IMG/VR virus record: IMGVR_UViG_3300046782_000313
Location: 1 to 49,949 of that record
Direction: 5' to 3' (one strand)
DNA length: 49,949 nt
Origin: a virus
The notes below the pieces were generated by a model, which saw only the letters and a program-made list of their open reading frames with translations, did no database searches and was not told the DNA's origin. The position numbers and the translations under genes were made by a program. Every line of letters begins with the position of its first letter. Position 1 is the first letter of the stretch. This document shows positions 6,488 to 16,600 of this stretch, one piece after another.

Positions 6488-7767
6488 CAGGCGGTCACCT
6501 GCTGAAGCTGCGCCGGCGTCAGTCGCCGCGAGAAGTATCCGAACCGTCGGACCGTGACCGGCGCCGCCGCGGCTCCTTGCGCGTTCGCCATCCCTATAAA
6601 CGGGAATGAGTATGGCGGGTTGAGGTTTGGATACAGCGCGGGCGCGGTGGCAGAGAGCAGCGCCGTGCGCCCGTTCAGCGACAGCGCCAACGTGCTGGTT
6701 GAACCGAAGCGCAACGCAACGCGGTTCGGTGCTTCTGGCACGAAGGGAATGGCATCGGCGAGCGCAACCCGGCTGACGCTTGACGCGAGCACGTTCCCTT
6801 GCACCGTCAACAGACTTTCCGCCGGATCAATGCTCATGTTGAGCGTCACCGCGTCCGTCATCGTGTTGCTCGTCATGCCCGCGAGAATGTTGCTCGCGCA
6901 CGCCACCCCCGCGGCCGCGGCGAAGTCGAGGAAGAGAGTGCCCTCGGTCGAATTATAGAGCGCAGCGTCAATGTTTGCGCCGAGCATCGCAGCCGCATCT
7001 CCGCCGCGCGCGACCGATGCCGAGGTCGTGCTGATGTAGCTGCTGAGCGCCGCATTCGCCGCGGAAGCGCCGGCCGTGCACAGATTAGCGCCCCAGAGCG
7101 AAACCGCGTTGCCCGCGGCCGCCGCGGACTTATCGGCGAAGCAGGGAAACATTGACGCCGTGACCGAGGTCGTTCCTGTGCTCGTCACTGTCAGCGCGCA
7201 GCGATACCAGTTGCTGGTCCATTTGCGCATCGATGAAAAGGAGAATAGCAGGTTGCCAGTGCCGTCGATGAACGATCCAGTCGTGCCGCTGATCAGATTG
7301 AACCACGCGGTCACCGAGGTGCCGCCGCCAGCCAGTTGCAACGCTACGTAATTGTTAGCCGCCGCCTTTGCGAAGACCGAGAAGACCAAGCACTGGCCAG
7401 CGGTGATCGTGACGGGCTGACCGACGTTGGCGGTGATGTCGCTCGCGGTCATGGTGTCGCCGGCGGTCAATCCATCCGGCGATGCGATGGCGTTCGGCGC
7501 GAGTGTGCAGCCGGTCTTCGTCCAAGCGGCGTTGTCGAACGCCTCCGACCAAAGCAGCAGGCTGGTCGCACTGGCCTCGCCGAGTATCCCCAGCGGGGCG
7601 CCGTCGTCCGGGCTGAACCAAGAGCGGGGCGCATTCGCCGGGCGGTAGCGCAACACGCCGGACCGGTCCGCATACGAGCCGGGCGTCGAGCGCGTGAAGG
7701 TAATGCGCGGATCAAGATATCCGGGCGATCCTGTGAAATCGAATGCAAAGGACGGCCGCAGCATCAT
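6487..7767 (-). CDS. Spike/fibre-like receptor-binding protein, paralog 1
   Basis: A 426-residue protein beginning MMLRPSFAFDFTGSPGYLDP. It follows the same plan as the two downstream paralogs: STPGSYADRSGVLRYRPA, TSLLLWSEAFDNAAW, VFSVFAKAAANNYVALQLAG, SNWYRCALTVTST, ending RRFGYFSRRLTPAQLQQVTA. The start is the ATG pair at 7767, overlapping the stop of a small membrane gene as ATGA; an upstream extension in this frame would run through that gene and lacks family resemblance. Likely a receptor-binding or tail-tip decoration protein. Confidence 0.75.
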   Translation of the reverse strand: MMLRPSFAFDFTGSPGYLDPRITFTRSTPGSYADRSGVLRYRPANAPRSWFSPDDGAPLGILGEASATSLLLWSEAFDNAAWTKTGCTLAPNAIASPDGLTAGDTMTASDITANVGQPVTITAGQCLVFSVFAKAAANNYVALQLAGGGTSVTAWFNLISGTTGSFIDGTGNLLFSFSSMRKWTSNWYRCALTVTSTGTTSVTASMFPCFADKSAAAAGNAVSLWGANLCTAGASAANAALSSYISTTSASVARGGDAAAMLGANIDAALYNSTEGTLFLDFAAAAGVACASNILAGMTSNTMTDAVTLNMSIDPAESLLTVQGNVLASSVSRVALADAIPFVPEAPNRVALRFGSTSTLALSLNGRTALLSATAPALYPNLNPPYSFPFIGMANAQGAAAAPVTVRRFGYFSRRLTPAQLQQVTA

Positions 7768-7901
7768 GATGGCGTCACTACCGTCCAACCGTTCAGCCGG
7801 CCCCACGAATAGAGGGCGAAAGCCACCATGGTTATGGCTAGCAACCATAACAACAGCAGCAGCCGGTTCTCCTTCATCAGCCAGTCTTTGATGCGCTTCA
7901 T
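7764..7901 (-). CDS. Small single-span membrane protein
   Basis: A 45-residue protein: charged N-terminus MKRIKDWLMKENR, one hydrophobic helix (LLLLLWLLAITMVAFALYSW) and a short polar tail GRLNGWTVVTPS. Start and stop overlap both neighbours by 1-4 nt (TGATG upstream, ATGA downstream), which supports real coupled translation. It sits within tail fibre genes. Small membrane proteins here could act in lysis or entry, but no motif tells. Confidence 0.55.
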   Translation of the reverse strand: MKRIKDWLMKENRLLLLLWLLAITMVAFALYSWGRLNGWTVVTPS

Positions 7902-8113
7902 CAGGCGGCCGGCGGCGCTTCTCTTGCAACCGGCTCCGCGTGCGTAATGGTCACGGTGTAGGTGCCGTCGCTGAGCACGATGTCCACGCCATCAGCCTTG
8001 ACAGTGAACTCCGGCGTACCCTTGCCCATCATCGTGAATACGTTCGCGTGCATCTGACAGCCGGTGACGATCATGTTCGCCAGCGTCGCCGTCATCGTCG
8101 GGTCTTGCGCCAT
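7901..8113 (-). CDS. Hypothetical protein between fibre genes
   Basis: A 70-residue protein starting MAQDPTMTATLANMIVTGCQ, with a beta-rich end (VKADGVDIVLSDGTYTVTIT). No family recognised. It lies 19 nt after the tail fibre stop and its own stop overlaps the next start (TGATG), so it is embedded in the late tail-fibre operon. It may be a small tail component or fibre chaperone; that is a guess from position. Confidence 0.5.
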   Translation of the reverse strand: MAQDPTMTATLANMIVTGCQMHANVFTMMGKGTPEFTVKADGVDIVLSDGTYTVTITHAEPVAREAPPAA

Positions 8114-8132
8114 GTCGATTTTTGCTCCCGTT

Positions 8133-10337
8133 CTAGAGGTCGGCTGTGAAGGTCAGCGTCTGCGCCGCCCCGGTTGTCTGCCCCACCGTAACAGCAGTTG
8201 CCGAAGCCGTCGCGCCGGTCGTCACGAAGCCAGCGCCGCCGCCGGCAACGGTCGGCGTGCCGCGCATCGTGGTCGGCATGACGAGCGTATCCGGCGCGGC
8301 GACGGCGGGCACGAACACCGAGAAGGTGTTATAGAACCGCTGGCAGTTGCTCAGGTCGGTTCGTGGATCGACCCGCTCCAACGGCGTTAGAACGCCGATT
8401 TCCAATTGCATACCCCAGATCGAGACGGTGCCCGATTGCACGCCGACGCTGCCCGCGCGCGGAGCGACGGTCGTTCCCGCTGAATACCACAAATTGAGTG
8501 CGGTAAAGTCGGTGTTGAGCGTCGTTCCCAACACCTTTCCGGACGTGCTCGCTATGGCGAGGGTCACGCTGTATCGCGCCCACGTCGTGCTCAGCGTGAC
8601 CGCCTGCCCGGTCCCTGTCACTGCCGCTGATGGCGATCCTCCGGTGCCGAAACTCTGATCGGCGGAAACGCCAAGTTTGACCGCAGCCACAGTAGCCTTG
8701 GCCCAGAATGAAACGGTGACGCTCTTGTTTGAAAGCCTCCGCACGCCCTCTATGCGCTGCGTTATCGCGTTGAATGCGGTAGCCGTCGCGTTTCCGGTGA
8801 AGACGTTTTGCAGCGTGTAGGCCGCGACCTCGTCGCCGATCTGCGTGCGGTCGGCATCGGCCAACGCCGCGATGGTGACGCTCGCGGTGTCGAGCGAAAG
8901 CTGAAGCACCCAGCGGTCGGCTGTATAGAGTCCGTTCGCCGTCCACGGTCCCGCCCCGCGTTGCTGCACGTTGAACATCGGATTATGCAGCTTGTTCGAT
9001 CCGACATCGTTGAAGGCAGGGGCGATCACCGACTGCACGTAGGCCGTGGTCGCGACGTTAGTGCTGTTGTCTGCCGTGCCGGGCGTGGTCGCGGTCGCCG
9101 TGGCCAGCGTTGCCGTGCCGCTCACGGTCAGGTTGCCAGAGATCGTGCCGCCAGCGGTCGCCAGCCGTGAGGTATCGCTTGGATGCTGGTGATCCGACCG
9201 CGCCCACGCCGTTGTGCTAACGCCCACCGCACCAACGCCACCGTCCATGACCGGTGTCAAAGTTGAAGCGGGGAGCACAGCGGTCACGTCACCAGAGGTC
9301 AGCGTCACCGCGCCCGCGCGCGTGTTGAACGTCTGCACACCAGCCGCCGCCGCTGCCGCTGCTGCAAACGCTGTGGTCGCAAGCTGCGTCGTGCTGGTTC
9401 CTGGCGCTGCTGTCGGCGCTGTCGGAGTTCCAGTGAGCGCCGGAGACGCAAGTGGCGCGTAAGGTGCGACCAGATTGGTGAAGCCGGTGCCGGACAGCGC
9501 GCCGGTCACCGCCAGCGTACCGGGGATCGTCACGCCCGCGAGGGATATGGTCGCAACGTCCGATGTGCCCAGGACGAATACATGCGAAGCGGCGCTGCCA
9601 GCGACATAGTTGAGACGCTGCGTTGTGACGTTGAACCCGTAGGTCGTACTGTACAGCGCAACGTGCTTCGACAGATCAATCGTGCTGCCCGCAACCACGC
9701 TGCCGAAATTGGCTCCATAATTGGCGTGTGAGACTGGCGTGTAGAAGTTCGCGCTGCCTGCCGTCAGATCGAGGCGCGCGACCGGAGCCGTCGTCGTGTC
9801 GGAATAGGCAGGCATCGCCATAAAGCGAAGCGCGCCGCCGCTGTTGATGATGCCGAGAAGGTTCGCGCCCGCGTTGTCGGTCAATCCGAGAGCCGGGTTG
9901 TTCTGGCCCGATGAAGTGGTCAGCAGGAGTTGCTTGCCAGCGTTCCCGGAACTCCATTGATTGAGATTGATGAGCGTCGTCAGACCGGTGCTTGTGCTGC
10001 CAGCGAGCGTCGTCGTCCCGGTGACCGTCAGGTTGCCGCTGACGATCCCGCCCGTGATCGGCAGCACCTGCGACCACGCGGCGTTCAACCGCCCGTAGGT
10101 CTTGCCGTCGCTTGGCGCGTCGGTGATCCCGCCGCCGCCGCCGCTGCCGAGTAGTTTCCAGACGGCTGCACCGGTCGTGGCGTTAGAGCAGAGATACCAG
10201 TTGTCGGCGATCTGATCGTGCCAACGGTTGCCCTCGCGCACTCCGCATGTCGTCGCATCGTCGGTAGCGGTCGGCGGGCCGGCGGCGAGAAAGACGACCT
10301 CGCTTCCGCCCATCGATGAGGGATAGTTGGCCGTCAT
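8133..10337 (-). CDS. Long tail fibre protein
   Basis: A 734-residue protein. The N-terminal ~100 residues (HDQIADNWYLCSN) look like a virion-attachment part and lead through a poly-Gly linker. The middle carries fibre repeats: NLTVTGTTTLAG, NLTVSGTATLAT, and YAPLASPALTGTPTAPTAAP, which resembles repeats of T4-like long fibres. The C-terminal ~270 residues (NPMFNVQQRG onward, TADRWVLQLS, VSIWGMQLEIG) match a lectin-like end seen in many phage fibres. It should form a trimeric rod binding the host surface. An Ala run near residue 330 is the only low-complexity stretch. Confidence 0.85.
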   Translation of the reverse strand: MTANYPSSMGGSEVVFLAAGPPTATDDATTCGVREGNRWHDQIADNWYLCSNATTGAAVWKLLGSGGGGGITDAPSDGKTYGRLNAAWSQVLPITGGIVSGNLTVTGTTTLAGSTSTGLTTLINLNQWSSGNAGKQLLLTTSSGQNNPALGLTDNAGANLLGIINSGGALRFMAMPAYSDTTTAPVARLDLTAGSANFYTPVSHANYGANFGSVVAGSTIDLSKHVALYSTTYGFNVTTQRLNYVAGSAASHVFVLGTSDVATISLAGVTIPGTLAVTGALSGTGFTNLVAPYAPLASPALTGTPTAPTAAPGTSTTQLATTAFAAAAAAAAGVQTFNTRAGAVTLTSGDVTAVLPASTLTPVMDGGVGAVGVSTTAWARSDHQHPSDTSRLATAGGTISGNLTVSGTATLATATATTPGTADNSTNVATTAYVQSVIAPAFNDVGSNKLHNPMFNVQQRGAGPWTANGLYTADRWVLQLSLDTASVTIAALADADRTQIGDEVAAYTLQNVFTGNATATAFNAITQRIEGVRRLSNKSVTVSFWAKATVAAVKLGVSADQSFGTGGSPSAAVTGTGQAVTLSTTWARYSVTLAIASTSGKVLGTTLNTDFTALNLWYSAGTTVAPRAGSVGVQSGTVSIWGMQLEIGVLTPLERVDPRTDLSNCQRFYNTFSVFVPAVAAPDTLVMPTTMRGTPTVAGGGAGFVTTGATASATAVTVGQTTGAAQTLTFTADL

Positions 10338-10910
10338 TTACGCGTGCTCGAACCCAGCACCGGAGCGGCAGATGTAGCCGCTGATTGCCGTCGCCACCGT
10401 CAGGTTCGCCGCTGCGCCGTCGATGGTGTCAGCGCCCGTGCGCGCGAGCGTCAGGTTTGCGCCTGACCGGTTCTTGTAGCGCACGAACCAGTTCCACGGC
10501 ACGTCACTTGAGAGCGGCAGGGTCCATGTCAGCGTGCCGGCGGTGGCGACGAACAAGCCGCCGCGATCCTGACTGACGAACTGATATGCCGCGCTGAGGT
10601 TGGTGACCTGAATACCAAGGAGCGGATCAACATCAAGGAACGCTGCCGCGCCCAGGAATGCACCGAGCGGAACCCGGTCAGGATCAGGCACGCCGATGCC
10701 CTGCGTTCCGCCCGGTGCGATAGCGAGCATTGACGCCAGCGACGACGCTGCCAGCCCCGCCTGTTTGATGGCATCGACATCGGCCGCCACCGCCTCGGCG
10801 ACCACGTTGGAAACGTCGTTGAGATCAGGCACGAAGACTGTTCGGTGACCGCCGTTGGCGTAGTCGTTATAAGTTCGAACACTAAGCCGTGCCCGGGCAT
10901 CTGCGCTCAT
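10338..10910 (-). CDS. Putative tail fibre-associated protein
   Basis: A 190-residue protein starting MSADARARLSVRTYNDYANG, with Ala-rich helical residues 30-70 and a beta-rich C-terminal half (RGGLFVATAGTLTWTLPL; WFVRYKNRSGANLTLARTGA) typical of fibre or baseplate decoration domains. It directly abuts the long fibre (stop immediately before its start) and overlaps the preceding gene by 4 nt. A role as an N-terminal fibre segment or attachment protein is likely but not certain. Confidence 0.6.
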   Translation of the reverse strand: MSADARARLSVRTYNDYANGGHRTVFVPDLNDVSNVVAEAVAADVDAIKQAGLAASSLASMLAIAPGGTQGIGVPDPDRVPLGAFLGAAAFLDVDPLLGIQVTNLSAAYQFVSQDRGGLFVATAGTLTWTLPLSSDVPWNWFVRYKNRSGANLTLARTGADTIDGAAANLTVATAISGYICRSGAGFEHA

Positions 10911-11761
10911 AGGACCTCCTCCACCTCAAAAGCTGCCGAATGGATTTTCCAAGTTAGCTGCTTGAGCGGGTCCATCTTGCGCAGCCTGCCGAGCAAATTG
11001 CGCTTGAAAAAATACTGGTCATCCATGTCCGGAATAACCACGATCTGCCCGCTGTTCTTGACGACGCGCTGGATTTCGAAAACGACTCCGAACGCCTCCT
11101 GATGCGTCAATGCACCAAGCGAGAAGTTGAAGATGCGCGCGCTCGGGCGCGAGTCGTAGTAGAGAACGCCGCCTAGCGATTGCTCTTCTTGGTCCCGCGC
11201 CTCCCATATCGTTGTCGCCCCGTATTCGAAACTGAGCGGCGGCACCCATAACTGCCCCATCCACAGCCTCGACATCTGCACATAGCCGGCCGAGTTCGCG
11301 GTGTCAGTGATCTGGATCGACCAATACCGGGCCTGATAGTTCGCGCCGGCGTCGTGCCAGAGCGACGACGGATAATTCGCGATGTTGGAGTCGATTGCGT
11401 AGCCCATCCACCAAGAGTCGTATTCAAACTCAAGGTCGCCCGGCAGGAACACGGGCGGCCACACCGGCAGCGATCCGCTGCTGTAGACGTCAGAGCCGGC
11501 CGGTGTCGTGCCAGCGTAGATAGTGTAGGTCGCAGCGGCCGAAAAATTGTGCCGGATCAGCGCAAGCATGCGGACGTTGACGTTGGTGGCCAGCAGGTCG
11601 ATGCGGATCAAGGTCGACGTCGTCAGCGCGTTGGTCGAGCGCGTGACTTTCGACATCATCGTTTGCTGAAGGTTCGACAGCGGCAACGTCGAAACCCACG
11701 AGCCGCCCGAGAGTGTGGCGGCGTCCGAGAGGTTCTGGAACGAGATGCCGATTGATTTCAT
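10907..11761 (-). CDS. Putative tail/baseplate protein
   Basis: A 284-residue beta-rich protein. Segments such as RYWSIQITDTANSAGYVQMSR suggest a galactose-binding-like beta-sandwich, and the end (SGQIVVIPDMDDQYFFKRNL) is regular alpha/beta. Proteins of this plan occur in the tail-tip region of siphovirus-like phages between hub and fibres. ATG at 11761 lies 12 nt after the stop of the previous gene. No catalytic motif is visible. Confidence 0.6.
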   Translation of the reverse strand: MKSIGISFQNLSDAATLSGGSWVSTLPLSNLQQTMMSKVTRSTNALTTSTLIRIDLLATNVNVRMLALIRHNFSAAATYTIYAGTTPAGSDVYSSGSLPVWPPVFLPGDLEFEYDSWWMGYAIDSNIANYPSSLWHDAGANYQARYWSIQITDTANSAGYVQMSRLWMGQLWVPPLSFEYGATTIWEARDQEEQSLGGVLYYDSRPSARIFNFSLGALTHQEAFGVVFEIQRVVKNSGQIVVIPDMDDQYFFKRNLLGRLRKMDPLKQLTWKIHSAAFEVEEVL

Positions 11762-11773
11762 GGCGGGATGATA

Positions 11774-13423
11774 TCAGCCCCACAGGTCAAGTGTCAGTTC
11801 GTGTTTTCGACCGTCGCTGCTGATCCCGACGACGACGAAGAGGCGCCCCGCGTCATAACCGAGGCGATGTGTCACGATTTGCACGATGGAGCCAAGTTCC
11901 AGAGCCGCCTTCGTCTCGTCGAGCCGCACCGCTGCCTTGACGAAGTCGCGTCGCACTTTGTGCAGCGCCAGCGTTCGCGCCGCTTCAGCGTTAGCATCCG
12001 CTGCAACTGTCAGGCAGGTATCGCGATAGAGGCGCGCGGCGAGCGGGTGCACCGTCTGCACGCTGAAGTCGACCGCGTTCGCGGTGCGGAATTCCTGCGT
12101 TACATCCGCTCTGATTCCGGGGCCGAGAGAGCCGGCCACCTCCGAGGTTCCGAGAACGCCAGCATAGTGCTTGTAGCGGAGGAACACGTTGAATACGGGC
12201 ATGCCTGCTGTCGGATCGGCGGTCGCCTGACTGTCGATGTCGATCAGGTCAACGTCGGTGAACACCGCAGCCGGCGTCCCCGAGGGGGCAATAAGCTGCC
12301 CGATTGTCCACGTGTTGATGCGCGTCGGGGCGAGCCAACAGCCGCCCGAAAGCAGGATTGCATCGATTGCCGAGTGCACGGTGTTGCCAGGACCGATTTG
12401 GGAGGCAATCACGGGGTGTTTCAGCGTCGATTGCGGCGTTGCCGCGCTGCCGCCTCCCGCCTGCCCCACATAAACCCCGCACTCCGCCGGGAATGCGATG
12501 TCGAGCGCGGCAAAACTGGCGTCACAGGAGGCCGCGGAGATGCCCCCGCGCTGGGTTAGGATACGCTTGGTAATTCCGGCAACGGTGTTGACGTATCCGG
12601 CCGCGTTGTCGCCGTGCACGTGCGCCGTCACCTTGCCAGGGATCAGCCCGAGCCGGAACAATCCGAGTGCCTTGCAGGTGCTGTAGCGGCCGGGCGGGGG
12701 CTGGTTCGGCGTCGTGCTCAGGGTCGCGAGGTCGGGATAGTCCGCCGCGAACGACAATCCTGCCGCCGGCGAACCGGACGGCCCGCCATTGCCGCCATCG
12801 AACACCGCATCGATGCTCTGCACCGCGCCGTCGTGCACCTGATAGATCAGCAGCGCCGTGTTCACGCACACCGGCAGCACGTGAAAACAGTGGCCGTAGC
12901 AGAGTGGCTTTGGCTGGCCGATGATGTCATCGACCGTGCCCTCGGCGCCGTTCGGCAGCACGTTGTTTCCCAGGTAGAGCGTCTGCTGCACGGGGATATC
13001 GAGCAGCATCAGGTTGTCGCGGAGCCGCAGCGTCACCTTGGAGGCCGAAACCTCTACCTGCTCGACCGTGCCGTTGATGAAGGTGGTGAAGCCGCCTGGG
13101 TAAGCGGCGCCATGCTGGCCCACCCGAACCACGCATATCCTGCCGTCCATGCCCAGGTCACGTAGCGGGCACAGCGCCTGATCGGCGTTGTTGAGAATGA
13201 TCTCGCCGTAGCCCTGCGTCGAGCCGCCCAGCACCCTGGCGTCGGCGAAGGCGGTGCGGGTGAAGTTGCACGGCTGCACCACACGCGGCTCATAGAGCGT
13301 ATTCGGTGGCGTCTCGCTCGGCAGCGTAGCGAAGCCGACGCCCGAGCAGTAGCGAAGGGTGGTGACGCCGGGGATGGTCTGATCGTAGGCGTTGACCTCC
13401 ACAAGGTAGATGAGGTCAGCCAC
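11774..13423 (-). CDS. Putative tail-tip/hub protein
   Basis: A 549-residue protein starting MADLIYLVEVNAYDQTIPGV. Early residues RYCSGVGFATLPSETPPNTL and the repeated use of beta strands (GGFTTFINGTVEQVEVS) suggest a baseplate or hub-type fold; the C-terminal ~100 residues include YRDTCLTVAADANAEAARTL and HRLGYDAGRLFVVVGISSDG, reminiscent of hub proteins. It follows the tape measure gene and an 83-residue gene, the usual place for distal tail and hub proteins in siphoviruses and gene-transfer agents. Assignment is by position and general character. Confidence 0.6.
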   Translation of the reverse strand: MADLIYLVEVNAYDQTIPGVTTLRYCSGVGFATLPSETPPNTLYEPRVVQPCNFTRTAFADARVLGGSTQGYGEIILNNADQALCPLRDLGMDGRICVVRVGQHGAAYPGGFTTFINGTVEQVEVSASKVTLRLRDNLMLLDIPVQQTLYLGNNVLPNGAEGTVDDIIGQPKPLCYGHCFHVLPVCVNTALLIYQVHDGAVQSIDAVFDGGNGGPSGSPAAGLSFAADYPDLATLSTTPNQPPPGRYSTCKALGLFRLGLIPGKVTAHVHGDNAAGYVNTVAGITKRILTQRGGISAASCDASFAALDIAFPAECGVYVGQAGGGSAATPQSTLKHPVIASQIGPGNTVHSAIDAILLSGGCWLAPTRINTWTIGQLIAPSGTPAAVFTDVDLIDIDSQATADPTAGMPVFNVFLRYKHYAGVLGTSEVAGSLGPGIRADVTQEFRTANAVDFSVQTVHPLAARLYRDTCLTVAADANAEAARTLALHKVRRDFVKAAVRLDETKAALELGSIVQIVTHRLGYDAGRLFVVVGISSDGRKHELTLDLWG

Positions 13424-13667
13424 GCTTTTCTTGCGCCCGGATCAGAATGATCGTGCAAAGCCCGGTGGCCGTCTTCGTCCCGCCATTGTCGCGGCAGAGC
13501 CGCCCCAGCAGATCGGCCAGCGCCACCATCATCTGACCGTTCGGCATCTCGGGGAACTCGGCCGACAGTGCATCGAGGAGCGCGATTACCCTCGCCTCGC
13601 TTGCCGCGCCCGCCGCGGCCGCGTTGGTGTCCGCGACGATCCCCGCGAGAGTGGCCGCGATGCTCAC
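13416..13667 (-). CDS. Small hypothetical protein after the tape measure
   Basis: An 83-residue, mostly helical, Ala-rich protein (AGIVADTNAAAAGAASEARV). Start and stop overlap the tape measure gene and the next gene (4 and 8 nt), so it belongs to the tail operon. No family recognised. By position it could be a distal-tail accessory protein. Confidence 0.55.
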   Translation of the reverse strand: MSIAATLAGIVADTNAAAAGAASEARVIALLDALSAEFPEMPNGQMMVALADLLGRLCRDNGGTKTATGLCTIILIRAQEKRG

Positions 13668-16600
13668 GCCGCCACCGCCCGGCGCAGGGTCGAGCGCATG
13701 TCCTGAATGTCGCCGCGCATCAGGCGCAGTTCGTCGCGCAGCACGATGGCCACCTGGGCGAAAGCCGCGCTCACATCGCCGCTGTCCCGTTTGCCGCCGA
13801 TAGCCGCGACGCCAAGCCGCCCGTCAGGGCCTCGCGTCAGCGGTAGGACCGCCTCCGGCCCCGCTTCGCCCATCAGCGCCATCGGTGCGGTGGTCGCCTT
13901 AGTGACGACGCCGCCGAGCGCGAAAGCCGCCACCGACTGCCCGGCATTGAACACGTTGCCCCGCGCCGATGGGAACGGGTTGCCGCCGGTATTCTGCACG
14001 ATCATCGCCAGATATTGGTCGCCCGCGTAGATCAGTTGGCCGATCGCCAGCAGTTGTTTATAAGTTGCGTCGGCGCTGGTCGTCATGGTGGCGAGAAGCA
14101 TCGCGCTTGTGGACGTGTCCGATGCGACATTGTCGACCCCGGTCGAGACGCCGCCGACGCTCGTGTCCACGTTTCCGACGCTCGTGTTCACGGCATTGAC
14201 GTTGTCCGCGATGGTCTTGAGAAGGCCGAGAAGCTGCGCGTTGTAGCTCTGCACGACCGGCAGATCGCCGAGCGATTTTTTCACCATCGCCACAACGTCC
14301 GCGTATCCCTGCCCGGAGCCGAACATCAACTTCGCCGCGTTCAGCAACGCATCGGCGTTGTTAGTGATGCTGTTCAGTGCATCGGAGTTTCCGGCCCCCG
14401 CCAGGGTCGCTTGATCGGAGAAGATTTTTTGTGCCGCCGCGTATTGGTTAACCGGAGACGCGGCTCCCGCCGTGGTCGCGTTCAGCTTGTCAATGTATTC
14501 CTGTATCGTCCGGCCGATGGAGTTGGTGACGGCGGCGGTCGCCTTTGCCTGATCGTTCAGCGCGGCAATCTCCAGCTTCTGGGTCTTCAGCAGCTTGTCA
14601 TATTCCGCCGCCATTTCCTCCGTGGAAAAGCCGTGCGCGATCATAAAATCCCTTGCCTGCAAGGTCGCTTCGTAAGTGCTCTCGATCAATGTCCAATAGG
14701 CAACCTGCGCTTTCTTTGTTGGATCGTCACCAGCCTGGGCGGCCATCAGGGCGAGTTGGTTCTTGACTTGGAATTCCCGCTTTGATTCGTCGTTGGCGGC
14801 CGCCGATGCCGCGCGCGCGGCCTCCAATGACGTCGACAAGGCGGTGATATATGGCGCTGCGTCGGATGCACTCACCCCAAGTGCTTTCAGGGTGTCGCTC
14901 AGGCTTTTGATGGCGGTGAATTCGTCCGCTGCCTGCTTCGCGATCTGCGCGCGATACGTCATGCCGCTTGCGTTTAGCGCGTCGATAACAGCCTGCGATT
15001 CCGCGGTGGTAATTTGCAGCGCGTTGGCGTCTTTTATGCTTTGAATAGAGAGATCAATTGCATCGCCCAGTTTGCTCACCCACGGCGCGGCGTCTGCCGC
15101 CGACAGCCCGAGAGATTCAAGTTGCGATTGCAGGTCGTCGAGCTGCTTTTGCTTTCCGCTGCCCATGCCGTAGGTCTGCGCCTCGTAGGTGCGGCCTTGC
15201 GCGGTCAGCAACGCTTGATTGACGCTCCCCGTCGCTGCGGTCACGGCGTCAGCTTGCGCTTGTCTGATCTTCGCCACCCCGTCAGCGAGGTTGGACGACA
15301 GCTTGTCCGTCGCCAGCCCGTAGCTCTGCGCTTTCGAGATGGCGTCGGCGTAGGTTGTGTTCAGCGTGTTGACCGCGTCGTCATACTGGTTGGTCTTATC
15401 GGCGGTCTTCGAAAGCTGCGCGTAGGAACCAGTGACGAAGGTCACCATGTCTTGCAGCGCTTGCGTGCTCTGCACTACGCCGCCGCTGTTAGCGAGCGCT
15501 TTGGCGAGGTCCGATCCCTCCGGTCCGGCAAAACGCAACTGCCCCGACACTGCCTCGTCGAACGTCGCCGGCTGCACTGCCGTGTTGCCCTTGCCGAGTA
15601 TGGCTCCGGCGGTAGCGGTGATTCCAGTCGCCGTCATGAAAGCGTTTAACTGCGCGATTTTGGTCTGCGCATCGTCGTAGGCGGCTTTTAGCCCTGCGGT
15701 GTCGGAACCGATGGCGCGGTCGATCGTTAGCTGACCGCCCTGCGCTGCGATGTCGATGCCCCACGCCTGATGCTTTGGCCCCGGCCCGATCAAGCCGCCC
15801 AGCCCGCCGCCTGCCGTGCCGCCGATCAATCCCCCAATGAGCGGCGCGAACGGCCCCAGGACAGGAATCAGGGACGCGCCGATGAGCGTCCCTCCGATTG
15901 CTCCGATTCCCGAGCCCACCATGCCGCCGGTCTGCTTTCCGCCGAGCAGACTGTTGACAATATTCCCGGCAGCGAAGCCAGCGCCAGCGCCTCCGAGAAG
16001 GCTGCCGACCGATGCCCCGCCAAACATTCCAGTCGCCGCAGGAGCAAATGCGTTTGACGCCGCAAGGTTCGCTGCTTCTGAGATGCTTGTTCCGCCAATC
16101 CCCTGGCTGAGAAATCCAGACACCGCCCCGCCGCTGCCGAGGAAGCCTCCGGTTCCGAACAGGTTGCCAGGACCTGTCAGGCCAAGACTGCTTCCGATGC
16201 TGCTGAAGATTGAACCGCCGCTGACGCTGTTTGCCGCCGAAGCAACAGGCAGCAGGCTCCCGAGCACCGAGCCGCTGCCAAACAATCCGCCGCTGCCGCC
16301 AGCCGCACCAGCGAACGAGGCAACCCCGCCCGCGCCGCCACTAGTGCCGCCGAGTGAACCGACAACCTGTCCCGCCGCATTGAAAAGTTGCTGACCGCCG
16401 CCCGTTGCGCCAACCGCAGCCGGCCCGAACGCGCTCGCGAGATCGCCCACGACCATCCGAGTGACCGGCAGGATGATGCTTGTTTCAAGCGCCTGCGCCG
16501 CGATCTTTTTGAACAGGTCCTTGAACCACGTCAGGATGGTTTGGCCCTTCTGCGGATCAATAAGCTGATTGACGAGCGTGGTCGATATGTCCTTGGCATA

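Noticed and set aside
11768-12559. 263-codon plus-strand frame opposite the tail-hub gene
   Set aside because: Antisense to a gene in a tightly overlapping tail operon; no domain character.
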